A DNA stretch of 64,000 bases from positions 1,674,001 to 1,738,000 of the forward strand of contig JAHRBC010000001.1 in assembly GCA_022702545.1 (NCBI GenBank). Direction: 5' to 3'. Below are positions 1 through 13,540 of the stretch, piece after piece (position 1 is the first letter of the stretch; each line of letters starts with the position of its first letter). The notes beneath the pieces are model-generated. The model saw only the letters and a list, made by a program, of their open reading frames with translations. It was not told the origin of the DNA and did no database searches. The translations under genes were made by a program, and so were the position numbers. Source of the stretch: Phycomyces nitens (Eukaryota > Mucoromycota > Mucoromycetes > Mucorales > Phycomycetaceae).

Positions 1-509
1 GTTTCCAAATAGATCGCCTACTACGGATGCTACCAAGAAGAGTATCTAGGAGGTATTCAATATAAACTCTTTACAAGACTGTTTGATGAAAACCAATAAA
101 TCAATCGCTTACAAAGGGACCCTAAATCACCCCCAAGTACAATAGTAAAGTTGTGTACATTTTTCTATTTGTTATTAGATAAATGCATTTCAATAAATAT
201 TTTTTTAAAGTACATCTTTAAAGGTCCAGAATATCCATTGCTTATTTGGCTATGAACCCATACTACCATGTTCAACTCAACTTATCATTAGAATTCTCAG
301 TATCCAAGCTTATTGTATGCTTACAATCAATAGCAAGAAATCTTGGGTTTTTTCTAATCTGTATATAAATTTTACGAGGAATAAATGACCAGTTTATTCA
401 ACAGCACACTGGATCAAAAAGAAAAAAAATGGTCTAGGTAAATGAGATTAGACTATTAAACCATTTTGACTATTTATTGATATACCAAGGGTAAGGTACT
501 TTGCTTCTT

Positions 510-540
<31 letters not shown>

Positions 541-1919
541 AATGAAAGGTGGCATCTGCATTTATTTATTAATCTATAAATCATCCCGATAATTACAAGA
601 ATTTCAATTGCTTATAGCAAATTGGACACCTTTTTAATCGTACACAACCAAGTATTCACATATGGCCATATCGGTATTATTTTTGCAAAATACCAAGAAA
701 CCCACAGTCGCTATAAAATCGCCTTGTTGATTTATTCTTGTCAGTAAACAAGATACAGTATCATTGGGGGTGCATATCAATTAATGCTATTTGTAAAGCA
801 AACAATAAAAGGATATGCCTTTACATGATCTCAAACAAAAAAGAAAAAGGTTGGGAAAGTATGTATCTTGCAAGGTATGGCTCCTCACTTGGATTCATTT
901 AAACAGACAATATATTAATATATGTATGTATGGGGGTATTTATATAAAAGCTTGTTTATACATGCTGTACAGAATAACCAAAGACGATTTCCAATACCAT
1001 GTACATCTTTTTTTTTAATAAACTATGCCCAAATAAATATGGATTTCAGGGACAAACAAGGACCTCTTTTGATCCTAAAGATCTCTTTATTGTTTGTTTT
1101 ATTTTTTAATCAAGCTACTAGTGATTACTCTGGTTAGAATGTCTGTAGTAAATGACATATTGGCCAGCCAATATTTTACTAGTGATCTGAAAACCAAGAA
1201 TCTCATGTGACAAACATCATTGTTCATTTGGGGTACATGGCTTGGATTGCTGTGAATTTACCATAGGCTATGTTTTGATGAGTTGATGAGAATTTCATAG
1301 ATTAAAATAAATGCAGAATTTATAGTGTGTTTCTGAATACAAGTCAAAAAGAAGTAGGATTCTCTACATATATTCTCCTAACCATTTGCTTGACCGGCTC
1401 TTTATTGATCTTGAATGTCCCCGATAGTCTTGAAACAAACATTTGTAGGTGGATCAATGTGGAGAAAAAAGATGTGTAAATATCAAATCCTACTCCCAAG
1501 TTTGAGAAGAACTAGATTCTAAAATTGTTATTTTTTTAAAAAAAGTTTTCTTTGGGTTTGGTTTCTCTGCTGTCTAGATTACTCTGTAAGATGATACCGT
1601 GGTATCCACAGACTGTTTGAGTATCAAGCCCGCCCATAGGAGATAATCATAGACTATCGCCAAATTTATTAATATAATTTTTTTTAAGAAATGAAACGTG
1701 TGAGGGCCATTACTATGGTCATGAATACAATCACTCGGGTGAGATAATATTACGGAAGATAAAAATAAGAATATACGCAAAAGCGGGATGTCTCTGGCAT
1801 ATTTAAAACGGTCATTATGATGAATAGTTATAAAAAGCCAATTTGTTATTAAAGAAACCCTGAGTTTGCCTGACTTTAGCTTCTTTTTTGTTTTGTTTTC
1901 TAGCCCCATTCAATACAAT
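1..1919. other. AT-rich intergenic region at left edge
   Basis: I see no convincing gene here. The first 49 bases read, in one + frame, as a 15-residue tail (beginning FPNRSPTTDATKK) ending at TAG, which could be the 3' end of a gene lying to the left, but it is too short to judge. An (AAT)n microsatellite lies at about 511-537. Short open frames at 815-1137 (+) and 1574-1909 (-) have low-complexity AT-driven composition and no recognisable motif. A T7A7 block sits near 1530. Confidence 0.5.
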
Positions 1920-3576
1920 ATGACTCTAGTCGAAACTGCCTGTATATCAAGGTAGACACAAGAAACCGGTTTCAATAGATACCTTTAAATAACAAGCATT
2001 CTATAAGCGATGGAACAGAATATATCATACCAAAGCCATGTATACATGAGCAGAAAGTTACTATCCATCATTGGTACGTTATAAACTGCATTGTGAGATA
2101 GTATTAAAACACGATATATACAGGCAGTTGCGTGATCTTATCATAGCACGTCAAGATAGACCAGACGAGTTGATTGTCCCAACCGGACGGGATATTTTTC
2201 GAGTAAGATATTTTCTTGGGTATAAACGATCAACACGACAGCAAACAAATTATAAACATTCCCGATCTCTAGTACAACTTCCAAGCACGCAGCTCGAGCT
2301 ACCTTGTAAAAGATGTTGGATACGCACCCACATGTATGACTATTGGGTAGGCTTTTTTTATTATTATTCTTGAAAATAAAGCCTGTAAACGATGGTTAAA
2401 CTCACACAAATCTAGTAATGGATACTGGGCATCTGGAGGACAGCGAGGGGAACTGACACTCAGAAATATTAGCACTGAAGATGAAGTGTAATTGATATAA
2501 ATATTCTAAAATGTACAAGTTGGAGAGAATTTATTGTTTAATGGCTATAGTACCATCACGACCACTCCGAGCAAGACGATCAATAACGGTTTGGCATTCT
2601 CCAATCTCAATGGACAGCTGCGTTTGTTGGTATCCAATAATGATGCATCTGTGCGTGTATTTTCTGTACCCGGACTTCAACTATTGCAGACTATTGATTT
2701 TAGAACAGCCGTCAACCACAGTAAAACACCGTGAATGTCGTGTCTCATAAAATACTAAAAACAATTCAATTTGAACTCTAGCTTCCATCAGTCCAGATGA
2801 GACAAAGATGATCGTGGTTGGAGACGATAATAGGGTTCATTTGTTTTCAATCACTTCGGCTGGCACATTTGAACCAGTGTCGATTATGGCGGGTAAAGTA
2901 TAAATATATAGATATATTATGTTCCTTTGGGTTCCCAATTACCATCTTTCCACCCTTTTTACTTTATTTTTTGTGACCTAGCTGCTAGAGATGCCAACTT
3001 CTCGGTTGCATGGAACCACTCGTCAGAAAAGTTTGCAGTAGCAAGCCAGGATGGTACAGTTCATGTGTGGGATGTCAGAAGTAGGGATCCTCTCTATAGG
3101 TTCGGAGGCGGCAATGTAAGGCCCAGCCCATTAAAGGTAGTTTACAAGCAGAGAAAAATGACTAATGTGTATGCTCAGAGTTCTATCACAAAGGGAGCTG
3201 CTCGGTGTGTCAAGTTTACTCAGTCGGGTGCAATTGATCTACTAGCATTCACCGAGGTAAATACGCTTTGGGATATAAAAAAGGTTGATGTTTAAAATGG
3301 CTTGTTTGCTTTAGCACGTATCGCACATCAACATCATCGACGCTAGGACATTTGATGCCCAACAAACCATCCGAGTAGGAAACTCTGGAGTCGATACACC
3401 CATCACTGGCCTCGCATTTTCACAAAATAGTCATAGCATGTTTGTTGGTAAATTGGACAAGGGAGATTTATTACTGGTTTGTTCTAAACCGCCTTTTAGG
3501 ATTAGAAAACGTGATACTGGAGTATCCTGTCGATACTTCTGCACGCCGACGATTCCCAAAAGGCGCATTACTATAG
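1920..3576 (+). CDS. WD40-repeat protein of the DUF2415 type (S. pombe C2A9.03-like), 10 exons
   Basis: Spliced model of about 369 aa: exons 1920-1951, 2008-2073, 2124-2202, 2273-2346, 2416-2485, 2528-2720, 2782-2892, 2982-3256, 3315-3447 and 3500-3576. Total length is a multiple of three with no internal stop. The product has the features I associate with this family: an HHWQLRDLI segment near residue 30, a GYWASGGQRGELTLRN stretch, INN...LLVSNNDASVRVFSVPG, an SPDETKMIVVGDDNRVHLF blade, and the WD motif DGTVHVWDVRS. The C-terminus ends ARRRFPKGALL. It should fold as a beta-propeller scaffold; its molecular role is not known to me. The junction at about 2486-2527 is the weakest, giving a 42-bp intron. 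The start rests on the only ATG that splices in frame. Confidence 0.85.
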
Positions 3577-3906
3577 AGAATAAACATATTTTCGGCAATT
3601 ACCAAACATCTGCCGGAATCACAATATCAAAAAAAAGCAGTAATTTAAAATGGTGTAAGATATATATATATATATATATATACTCACTTTGAGTATTGGA
3701 ATAAACAAACTTTCTTATTTATATAAAGAGGAAAAAATAACTGTGATCCTTATTGAACCATGAGAATATTCAAGTCTAAGTACTTTATGAATTGAAACAA
3801 GCCTAAAAATGATCCTTAATCTCACAAACAATCTTATTTACACGTACTTTTTTTTTGGTTCTTTACTTTCTTGAGGATGGTGAATGATATTTGTTGGTCC
3901 ATTTCC

Positions 3907-5607
3907 TTACAAAGCCCTTATACTCGTAACCTTTTTCATCGTCTCCCGTTCTTTCTCTGTCAGCAAGTAACCCTTTTCTCTGCACCAACGTATCGTGCCT
4001 CCGATGGGTCGATCATCAACCACCTCTCCCAACACCAAGAGCTGGTACTGTCTGTTCTTTGCAATCATCTTGGAATCAACTCGAAAGGGCCGTAGCAACC
4101 CATCAGGAATAGCAGGTAAATGGTCTGGGAGATTTCTATTGTCACCAGCACTTGGCTTAATATTTTCCAAGTGCAGCCTAGGATCAAATTCTGACTGTGG
4201 ACCAGATTCACCGTTAGACCTGCAGCCTGGCTCTGGTGATCCAGATTCTAGAGAGTCTTTTGTGAGATCCTCGATAGGCATGCTTGAGTGATTGTGTCCT
4301 TTTCTATTGGAGCGTAACATGCGTCGTCCGGGATCAAACATGATCAGATTGCGTTGGCCGTCCTTGAGGATCTCGATTCCAATAATGGTCCTACTGTGAC
4401 CTGAATGCTGGAGGTAAAGAGGTGGTTGGTCGGTCAGGTAAAAAATTGTTGAGCTCAATGAACCCTGGATTGTTTTCTTGGCATCTGTTTCTTTAGTTGC
4501 ATTTTCAAAATATTCCTGGATCCAGTCAAAAAGAGCATCATGAGCATTGTTGTGGCCTGAAGGTCGATGGAAATCAATAATAGTGCAGCGGATACCGAGA
4601 TAAACCAACATTGTATAGACATCAGTTGCACCAATCCACTTTTCTGTTCCATACACATGGTGTTCCAATTGCGATGCTCCCTGAAGATCAAAGCCTTGCA
4701 GTACAGTTCAACAAAACAAGCGACTATAAAGTAAGTACGCTACTCGTGGGCTTAACCATTGAGATCTCTATAGACAATTACCTTTGGACCATGCTTCTTC
4801 TAACAGTCTCTGTAGCCCAGAAATGTGGATGACACGTTTAATTACAGCCTCATTGTCCTCTTGCTGGCGTTCAAGAAAGCTCATTAGTATCTGGCAATTC
4901 CGGTATCCACACCCCCAGCCAAGATCCATGGACCCAGTAGAGATATGATCAGTGTATTGGCTGGCAAGATATACTGCTTTCGTACTTGTCTTCTTGCTCA
5001 GGCTTATAAATTGTGGTTTCAGACGTGGAATGACACCTGTGGGATCCAAGAGTCATTTTTCATACTCTTATTCATTCAATTGCTCACCTGGGGTTCTGAC
5101 GCTCTTTGGCAGGGCATTAAGCTTGCTCCAAAGGTCTGAATCTTCATTGATTCGAGTACGGGCCTTGGAAAAGGGGTTGATATCATTGTGTTTCTTATCC
5201 ATATGCACATCCTCTAACTCTTCCTTTTCCTTTTCAGTCCCCCAAGGTCGTTCTCTCTACAAGCTATTATGAGTGCAAATGACACGCGTGGGTGTTCACT
5301 CGCTTATTTTTCTTTTCGGTCTCTTTTCTATGTATTGAAGTGAAGGTGGATCTGTGAATACCTTTTGCGGACTTGACCTGGGGCTTAATGTTTCTGGGCG
5401 TTCAAGGGATGCCTGGTTGCTATTGGCCTGATGATTGTCCATGTGGGATTGATATTCATGCTTTGGAACTAGATCCTCAACAAGACAATGAGGAGGGGTA
5501 TTTGGTCAATAGAGAAAAAGGTGTGTGAGTGAAGAAAAAGGGGGAACTGGCTGCTTATCATTGTTATGATTGGCAGAAACGAGGTCTTTATACTTTGTTG
5601 CTGGCAT
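3907..5607 (-). CDS. C78-family cysteine peptidase, ZUP1/UFSP-like deubiquitinase
   Basis: Exons on the minus strand: 5607-5300, 5254-5088, 5036-4782 and 4694-3907 (total divisible by three). The core carries DLGWGCGYRNCQILMSFL (catalytic Cys), then QLEHHVYGTEKWIGATDVYT, and later HSGHSRTIIGIEI followed by FDPGRR (catalytic His and Asp context). This is the peptidase C78 fold shared by UFM1 proteases and the K63-specific deubiquitinase ZUP1. The length and the lack of other UFM1 genes here favour ZUP1-like, but UFSP2-like cannot be excluded. The N-terminal exon contains VEDLVPKHEYQSHMDNHQ, reminiscent of the small ubiquitin-binding zinc fingers of ZUP1, though no full Cys/His set is visible. 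One in-frame TGA (5506-5508) interrupts exon 1, so either an unmodelled intron removes it or the true start is different. Confidence 0.78.
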
Positions 5608-7054
5608 GATTGAAGCGTGCATTTTAAATGGGTTTGTTTTAGTTCAGCCATTAAGTTTAGAGATTCAAAAAGAAGTGGCAGCAGAGTTGAAACAAGTACT
5701 GCGTTTTGAATAGAAATTAATAAAAATAACAATTATAGAATTCCTAAAATATAAATATATCTGTATAAATATATATATAAATATATATATATCTAGTGTT
5801 TTTGAGGGTGATTTTAGTATAGTCTATAAAAACTAGCTTGTATTCTTTCTTCCATGGTTGAGTATGCAGTGCTTTTAATGATTAAACAGCTAGAAAGCTT
5901 ATTAACGATAGCGTATGGGCTAGCCACATAAATTGGCCATCTAATGGCTAGGGTGCATGAATTTGGGTGGAGGGCAATAGGTTGAATAGATCTATAAAGA
6001 TATACACATATTAGAGCACTTCTATGCTTCTAGCCAAAAATACAAAGGCTGTCTATCATAAAATACAGACTGTTGGAGATTCACTATTGTATCTCGGTGT
6101 ATCGGTTGATTCTGTTATTGCAGCCAATTTACACAGTGCACATTTATTAGGGCCTTTCTAAAGACACAGTGCCAACAAATTGTGCAGTCTTCAAAGGTAC
6201 AATTTCAAGGGTTGGAAACATATACAGGTTTGAAAAACAATAAGCCATTATAGTATTTAGAATCTCCATATTCCTTTTCGATAAATATATGGGTTCTATA
6301 CAATAAGAATAAAAATAAAAATAACAATGTGTTTTCTATTATGATCTTGTCAACTAAAGATTATTATAAATGATTTGATAATAATAGCTAGTAAATTCAA
6401 AAAAGAAAAAGAAAAGCTATTACTAATCGTTTGTAATCATTATATAATAGAAACTATACACCTCTTTATATTCACTAACCATCTCTTGGATTCGCTTGGT
6501 GGCTAAACTTTTTTGAAAACCCGAAGTTGACGGCGGGCAAGTCTGTCTTTAACATTACTGACAAGCCAATTCAAGGTCCTTCTCTTTCTTCCGTACTTTG
6601 TTATTGGTAAGCCAAAGCCAGATATCTATTATTATTATTATTATTCTGCAAAATTAGAGAGGGGATGGATGGCAGGAAGCCAGAGATGGATGGATTGGAT
6701 GGATGGATGGATCTCGGCAATTAGTCATCATACGACAATATTACACCCAACATGATATCCACCAACAAAATCACCACATACGAAAAATAAAGAGAAATGC
6801 TGTATATATTTTATTACTATAAAATTATGTATGCCATTTCTCTGTATTTCTTGAATTATACAGAAAATCCAGATATATATATATATATATATACATATAT
6901 AGGACGCCTTTTTTTTGATTACTAAGACTGCAGCAAACCATCTCGAATTTTCTGACTTTGGGCTTTGAGCGGCGCCTTTTTCTCCTCCCTTTATTACACC
7001 CATTTTCTCTTTTGCCTTCTTTACTTATCCCCACCAACCTTTAGGAATATCAAA
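5608..7054. other. Intergenic region with simple repeats and RPL10 promoter
   Basis: This 1.4-kb gap lies between the divergently transcribed C78 peptidase and RPL10. It holds (AT)n tracts near 5755-5793 and 6873-6896, an (ATT)n tract near 6629-6643, and a short GGAT-rich repeat at about 6663-6711. Pyrimidine-rich sequence directly precedes the RPL10 start, as is common for ribosomal-protein genes. The motif cctttag about 10 bases before the ATG could be the acceptor of a leader intron. No further gene is supported. Confidence 0.45.
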
Positions 7055-7705
7055 ATGGGTCGCCGTCCCGCTCGCTGCTACAGATACTGTAAGAACAAGC
7101 CTTACCCCAAGAGCAGATACTGCCGTGGTGTCCCCGATGCCAAGCTCAGAATCTACGACTTGGGTCGCAAGAAGGCACACGTCGACGACTTCCCTCTCTG
7201 CATTCACTTGGTTTCCAACGAGTACGAGCAGTTGTCTGCTGAGGCTCTCGAAGCTGGTCGTATTTGCTGCAACAAGTACATGGCCAAGACCTCTGGCAAG
7301 GATTCCTTCCACATGCGTATCCGTGTCCACCCTTACCACGTAACCCGTATCAACAAGATGTTGTCCTGTGCCGGTGCCGATAGATTGCAAACCGGTATGC
7401 GTGGTGCTTTCGGTAAGCCCAACGGTCTCGTTGCCCGTGTCAACATTGGCCAGATCATCTTCTCTGTCCGCTCCAAGGACAGCATGAAGCCCGTTGTCAT
7501 TGAGGCCTTGAGACGTTGCAAGTACAAGTTCCCCGGTCAGCAGAAGATCATCATCTCCAAGAAGTGGGGTTTCACTCCTCTCTCCCGCGCTGACTACGTC
7601 GAGGCCCGTGCCGCCGGCAAGTTCAGACCCGATGGTTGCTACGTCAAGTTCTTGCCCAACAAGGGTACTCTCGAGAACTACTTCCGTGAAGTCAGCAGAT
7701 CTTAA
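7055..7705 (+). CDS. RPL10: 60S ribosomal protein L10 (uL16)
   Basis: Single-exon gene of 216 aa, the usual length for the family. It begins [20 protein letters not shown] and contains [16 protein letters not shown], a conserved [19 protein letters not shown] loop, and [13 protein letters not shown]. The protein is a core component of the large cytoplasmic ribosomal subunit near the peptidyl-transferase centre, and its loading completes 60S maturation. The ATG at 7055 is chosen because the conserved MGRR start is there; the frame stays open upstream to 6965 without family similarity. Codon use is biased towards C- or G-ending codons compared with neighbours, as expected for a highly expressed gene. 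It converges on the NIPA gene 108 bp downstream. Confidence 0.97.
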   Translation: MGRRPARCYRYCKNKPYPKSRYCRGVPDAKLRIYDLGRKKAHVDDFPLCIHLVSNEYEQLSAEALEAGRICCNKYMAKTSGKDSFHMRIRVHPYHVTRINKMLSCAGADRLQTGMRGAFGKPNGLVARVNIGQIIFSVRSKDSMKPVVIEALRRCKYKFPGQQKIIISKKWGFTPLSRADYVEARAAGKFRPDGCYVKFLPNKGTLENYFREVSRS

Positions 7706-7813
7706 ATTATATAATAAATGGAATTTGTTCTTTTTGATTGCAGCATTTAAAAAATACACATGGACAAGAATATTTATATGTATTGTATATTGAGGGTATA
7801 TATAATTGTCTTT

Positions 7814-9442
7814 CTAGCTTTCTTCGCCCATACTAGCCAATTGTGAATGTAGTGACAGACCGGGAAAGATTGAGTTTCTGCGGGTGTTTTGGCTCAAGAC
7901 GGGCGTCAATCGATGGCCATCATAGTCAATCGAACGCTCGCTTGAATTGTGAGGCACAAGAGGTGTTTGTTCATCGCATGGAACATCCATGGCCTCTGAA
8001 GAAAAGTTCATCTTGCCTACCGGTTCAAAATCATGCTTGAGATCGGGCGACTTCCACTCCTGGACTCCTGGGCTGGGTCGGTTTCGATTAGAGGTAATAA
8101 GATAGACACCCATGAATTCGGTGAAACAACCCACCAGGAACCTGTAATTTCAAGTAATTCACGATTAGTGTACAGAATTGTATATCAACTTTTAACAATC
8201 TTACCAGCTCATATGCATACAGTCTTCATCGTCAAAGTCATGGTAAATGACAGCACTACCGACAATTGCAGATATGGTGAACAAGACGAATTGGGTTGGT
8301 ATGACAGCTGTGGAATCAAAGCGTTGGAGTGCCCTGCTGAGATACTTAATTTGCATGACGGCCGAGGACACTAGGACAACGATCAGGACATAAGATATGG
8401 TGTAACTGTTGTAATTGAGGCATTAGACACTCTTCAAACGTTAATCAAGGCACATACGTAAATAGGCGGTAAAGTGTAAGATTAAGGAGGGAAGAGAGAC
8501 TTTTGGTCGCAAGGACAGTGTAAGCACCATAGACTGCCACTAGCCCAAGGTCAATAAAGATATTCTTCTGGCCATGACGTGGAGACAAGAGGGTAAGTAC
8601 GAGGATTAAGAGAAGAGTAAAGAGATAAAACACTAGAGAGCGCGTCTGAAACAGTGCTTCAGTCACCAGTTCAGGTGTAAGCTGTTAAAGTAAAAGGTTA
8701 ATAAAACACTGGGGAAAATGCAGTGGATTCCACAATTGGGTTAATTTACCTTTGTTTCTTTGCTTCTTGAACTAAAGACGACTGCTGCTGCACCTGCCAT
8801 GGCAAACAAGACGCCCATAAAATCTCGTCTGCGAAACGTTTCATTGAGCAAAAAAGGTGCCAACATTGCATTGGAAATAAGGGTTGTAGTACCCAAAGGC
8901 GCAATAATTGATGCTGGTGCGAATCCGTACGCTACAAATATGGGGTTTTGCTTGATTAAGAAACATTGTACAGAGAGTGTTGTGTATTTATTACCGGTAA
9001 AGTTTCCAATCTCGCCACCGATCATTAGCAGTATTCCTAGCCACCATGTCTTTGAGTAGAGATAGCGCATGTCATCGTTGGAAGCCGAATTATTTTCAAG
9101 AGAATTATGGCTATTGGCTTGTTCGAGTGCGTGAGGGGTTATTTGAGATTGAGATGTGCAAGAGGAATGTGGTTGGGTATTGTCGAGTTTCTCGACTGAT
9201 AATTGATTGTGCTATTGGTATAAAAAGAAAGGAAAAGGATTAAATCTTGTTAAAATACTGGAAAACTTACGGCTATCTTTTGAATGTTGAGTGCAAAGGA
9301 GATGAGGATCTATAATAAAATCAGTACTTGTAGTAATCAAGAAAAAAGATTGTTTGTTTACATTGCCAACGATGGCCAGCCCAATACCAACCAAGGAATC
9401 AACTTCGGTCATTTCCTTTTCGAACGCTTTTGAAGTGGCCAT
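7814..9442 (-). CDS. NIPA-type magnesium transporter (DUF803 / EamA-like membrane protein)
   Basis: Multi-exon minus-strand gene. After MATSKAFEKEMTEVDSLVGI comes a first membrane helix and a linker, then the family signature KTWWLGILLMIGGEIGNF, AYGFAPASIIAPLGTTTLIS and NETFRRRDFMGVLFAMAGAA. Further exons encode helices such as SLVFYLFTLLLILVLTLL and a final helix region with FLVGCFTEFMGVYLITSNR, followed by a polar tail. One clear junction joins LNIQKIA to HNQLSVEK through a 60-bp intron near 9214-9271. Family members move magnesium across plasma or endosomal membranes; fungal substrates are less well established. The stop is at 7814 and the start ATG at 9442. Confidence 0.88.
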
Positions 9443-12054
9443 GGCAGTATTGGTAAAGGCAGGTTTTATAGGATCCCAATAATCAAATTAACTCGAAGCC
9501 GGTTGAAAATAGACAGGTGTCTAGTACAGTTTAAAAATAAAGAATGCATGCAAACCTCCAAGTCCAAAACGTGGGTGTTTGTATCGATATGTGTGTGTGT
9601 GCTACCATGAAAGCCTTTCGTTCTCCATCTACCAACCTCTACACACTATTTCTGGTAACCAAAGTTGCACCTGTTCAAAATTGATGTTGCACTTGCCAAC
9701 TAAATCTCAGCACTAAAAATGATTGTATCCATGGTAACAAATTATATTTATTGACAATATATCGTCGTGCAAGTTTGGTGAGGTATGTTGGCTCTATCAG
9801 TGAGCACTTTTACAATGAAATAATGACAAAGCTATACCCAGAGACCATTACGCCAAGCAGAAGGTATCACTAAATAAAGGCCTTGGCATAGTTTAGTTAA
9901 ACCATCGACCAAGCCCAACTATAATCTATATGAAGAAACAAGGGGAGGTCCTTCAAACTGTTGAGAAAGTCTAGGATCTTACATGTCAAAATCAATTAGG
10001 AAGCCCAGCTCGTGTGGTAAAAATCTCGGGACAAGTATGAAAACCAATCTGATAACATTGTTGAAAAGCATAAAAATCCTATTCTACATTATCATTGATA
10101 GATATATTATTCTAATCATATTATAAAAGGTTTATTGGTATGTTTTAAGAGGGTAAAAATGCAGTATGTTTACAAGACCCAAAGTGCTCAAAATTACTGC
10201 ATTTTTTTGTACAAGAAAAATCCATGATATCTTGTTTGGAAATTTAAAAATACTATAGACCATGGCAAACTTAAAACAAAAGAGTATCTGGAATAAGGTT
10301 GATTTTTTTTAAAAAGGCATTCAATCGCTAAAATACTTTTAAGTTACCAAGGATATCAATTAATATTACCGTTACATTTGAACTGGATTTCTCAATTGAG
10401 TTTGTGAATGTGGCAAACTACATAAACCTGATCGGTCTGTGCTTTAATCGACAGATTGTAGAATAAATATTGCCAAGGGTCTATTACACTAACTTCTTGT
10501 GATGTTTCAAATGGTTCTAAAATTATTTCGAATCTTAAAAATAATGCCTTTTTTTGTACTTTATAAATCCACAAAAACAAAATCCTCGCTCTAAATCATT
10601 CATACATTATCATTACATCACAATTCTACATATCACCTTTTAATGCAGTTACACCAAATGGGATGAGTTTCAACTATTGTCCAAGCTACTGGCTCAGCAC
10701 AATATACAGTGCTTGCAAGAAGCAAAGTTACAGCACAGTTTATAATTTTATGAGACGTGAATGCAACCATTTGTTGAAAAAAGCAGATTTCCAATCTATT
10801 AAAAGAAACAATCCAGCAAGGATTGATGAACGATACAATTGGGTTTGGCAATGAGAAAAGACAGATATGAACTTCCTACCAAATTGTGTGTTTCTTGACA
10901 CTGCAAACAGTATGCGATTTCAACTCTGAATATATGGATTGAACTGAGAAGAGTATAAGACTTGGATTAGCTCTTTTTTTTTAACTACTTAATTTAGATG
11001 GCGTTAAGAATATTAGGTAGTTCTATTGGATGGGCATTAGAATATGTCTTTATTTTTTCTGGCTTTTGGAGGTTGCAAAGTTAATATTCTTGGGTGTGAT
11101 TAAAATGAATTATCAAATATGGGTAATTTTATAATGCCTTGGCTTAAAACTGATTAGAGTCTTTCTGTATTAATTAAGTATTTTACTCTTATTTATTTTA
11201 CATGATTACTTAATGCTTTTGCTGCTGCTTTCATAGATTATCAACAAGCTTCTCTTCTCTGGCCATTGTATATGGTTTAATAAGAAGATAAAATAATATT
11301 CTCTCGGAGCTTCTTTTTATGGATGATTTAACGTCTCTAGTCATCATGGCTTGTAGTATCATGTAATCTTGTAATCAAATATCATAGTAAACTACTACCA
11401 CTACAAAAATTGAGTGGTTTCATTCATAACAAACTACTATATTATCTTACCATTAGTAGACTGAAGTTAAACATAATAAACTTTTTTATTTTTGATGGCG
11501 ATTATATTATTCAATATGTTCTATTGGATAGAATAATAAAGTAGAGCCTTTTAGATGTCATATTTGTTTGTGATTTATTTCTACTTCTTGTAACTATATC
11601 ATTAAATTAATTGGAGTAGAAATAATAAACAAATCAATTATTATCATGTTTATTCTCATAAGAAGGAAGAGAAATATGACCAGTATGCTTGCAAGTAAAT
11701 AAGTTGACTGAAGATAATGAATTGTCTTATAGTTTTATTATTATTTAACAGCATTGTGTACACTCTTGTTCTATATCTAGACATCTTTTTCAACCTAATA
11801 AACTATAAATTACAAAGATATGAAAATGACGGCAGGCATATTCTTTTGGATTATCATTTTTATTTCCCGCATTTTATCAGGGTCAAACAGCCTTTTAATA
11901 CAAAGTATTTGTTTTTCCTTTTTATTTTTTATATTCTTTTGTGCCTAAATATTACCGCAAAATACTCTGGTAATTAATTCTTTTCTTTCTCTTGTGAATA
12001 TATTTTTTACTCAATATATTTTATTATTCATAGGTAACTGCTTATAAATATATT

Positions 12055-13540
12055 ATGGGGCTCTCTATTGCACTTGGCTGTATATCCAAAGGTAAGATCA
12101 TATTATGCTAAAGCTATTCTTTATTAACCAAATCACTCTTTTATATATAGCCACAAATTCTATTTTTCTATCTATCTCAATATAATATTCTGGTAAACCT
12201 TTTATATTATAAATATGTCCTCTTTAATAACATCTATAACAGACATCTTGCTATTCTCTTATATTGATTCCCGATTGAAATTATCTGGCCATTCCAATGG
12301 CTATATCTTGTAAGTAAACTAATATTTTAGTATTACATATTGTTTATCTACAAATATTAATATATATCTATTAGACAATAATCATTTGTTGGTATATTAC
12401 AGAGAGTCTATCAAATGTTCTATTTATTATATTAAAAATGTAAGTATAAGAATGAATGATTTATATAAAAATAATTTACTAACAATCTTCTCTTTTACTT
12501 TTAGACAGTATTGGCTTTCTCTCAGCTAGGTAAGTATCCTGGCTCTATTAAGAACCAGTTGATGGTGCTGACCAAGAAATATCGATTGGTAGAATAGATA
12601 TACCAAAGAAATAATCTAGAGACTAGAATATATAGCGCAAATGTATTTTTTATCAAATAAAACAAAAAATAAAAATTTTCAGAATCTATTGCTCCAAAAA
12701 ACAATAAACCAGAGAGGCTTGTTTGCATAGAATAACTACAATTACCTTGCAATAGTCTACAATCATCCTTGATGGACTGTTAAAACATATTATAAAACCC
12801 ACTATAAAATATAATGAAAGATAAAACTGGTTGTTTGTAAGTGGTCAATCTCCCCTGACACAAACTGTCTGTGTATCGTAAAATACAATGCAAAAAAGGG
12901 TAGATCGACTAGGAATATATTGTGGCTACAATGTATATTTAAGTTTTGCACTGTTTGAGGGCATTTAAATATTCTACATTGGATTCTTGTACACCAGTAG
13001 GTAGGATGATTCAGTTCACTCCCATATCTTTTTAGTCTACTACAGATCACGATTATATATTACCAAAAGCATAGTAAAACTATACAATTAAGTAGCTTAT
13101 TTTATAAGTTTTATCTACATAATACTCTTAGACTTTTGTAGTGTACATTGTTCCAAATCATGTGTATCACTTTACTTAAACATGCATGATTATCTTATAC
13201 TCTCTATTAGATATATTAAGAATCTCACCCGCTTGCCTGAACAGATAATCGCACAGGTAAGCAAACCATTGATAATAGAGTATATATGAATATACAGAAT
13301 ACTAATAACTTTACAGTATTTAGACAATCTAAACACACATATGATACACTGAAATATTCTCATGAATCTATCAAGCAGTAAATCTACTCACAATATCAAC
13401 GTTGTAAGTACAATCGCAAATAACTTGATCTATTAAGACCATTTAATTAACATTTGCTCCTATTACTGTTAAATAGCACCAGTATTCTCCAAGACAGTAC
13501 CTAATATCTATTAGATAGGAACTTTTTGGTCTTGGTAAAT
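12055..13540 (+). pseudogene. Possible intron-rich gene or decayed gene, unidentified
   Basis: At least seven GTAAG/GTAAGT-like donors and six TTTAG/ACAG acceptors occur in the same orientation. Some intervals between them are short open segments, for example one reading DILLFSYIDSRLKLSGHSNG (about 12242-12312), one reading TVLAFSQL (12508-12530) and one reading IKNLTRLPEQIIAQ followed, across an intron-like gap, by YLDNLNTHMIH and a stop. I could not join these into one uninterrupted reading frame, and no family is recognised. It may be a decayed gene, a non-coding spliced transcript, or chance in AT-rich DNA. Confidence 0.25.

Noticed and set aside
7025..7759. Long minus-strand open frame (244 aa) opposite RPL10
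   Set aside because: It is the antisense shadow of the codon-biased RPL10 gene; the + strand product is an unambiguous ribosomal protein.
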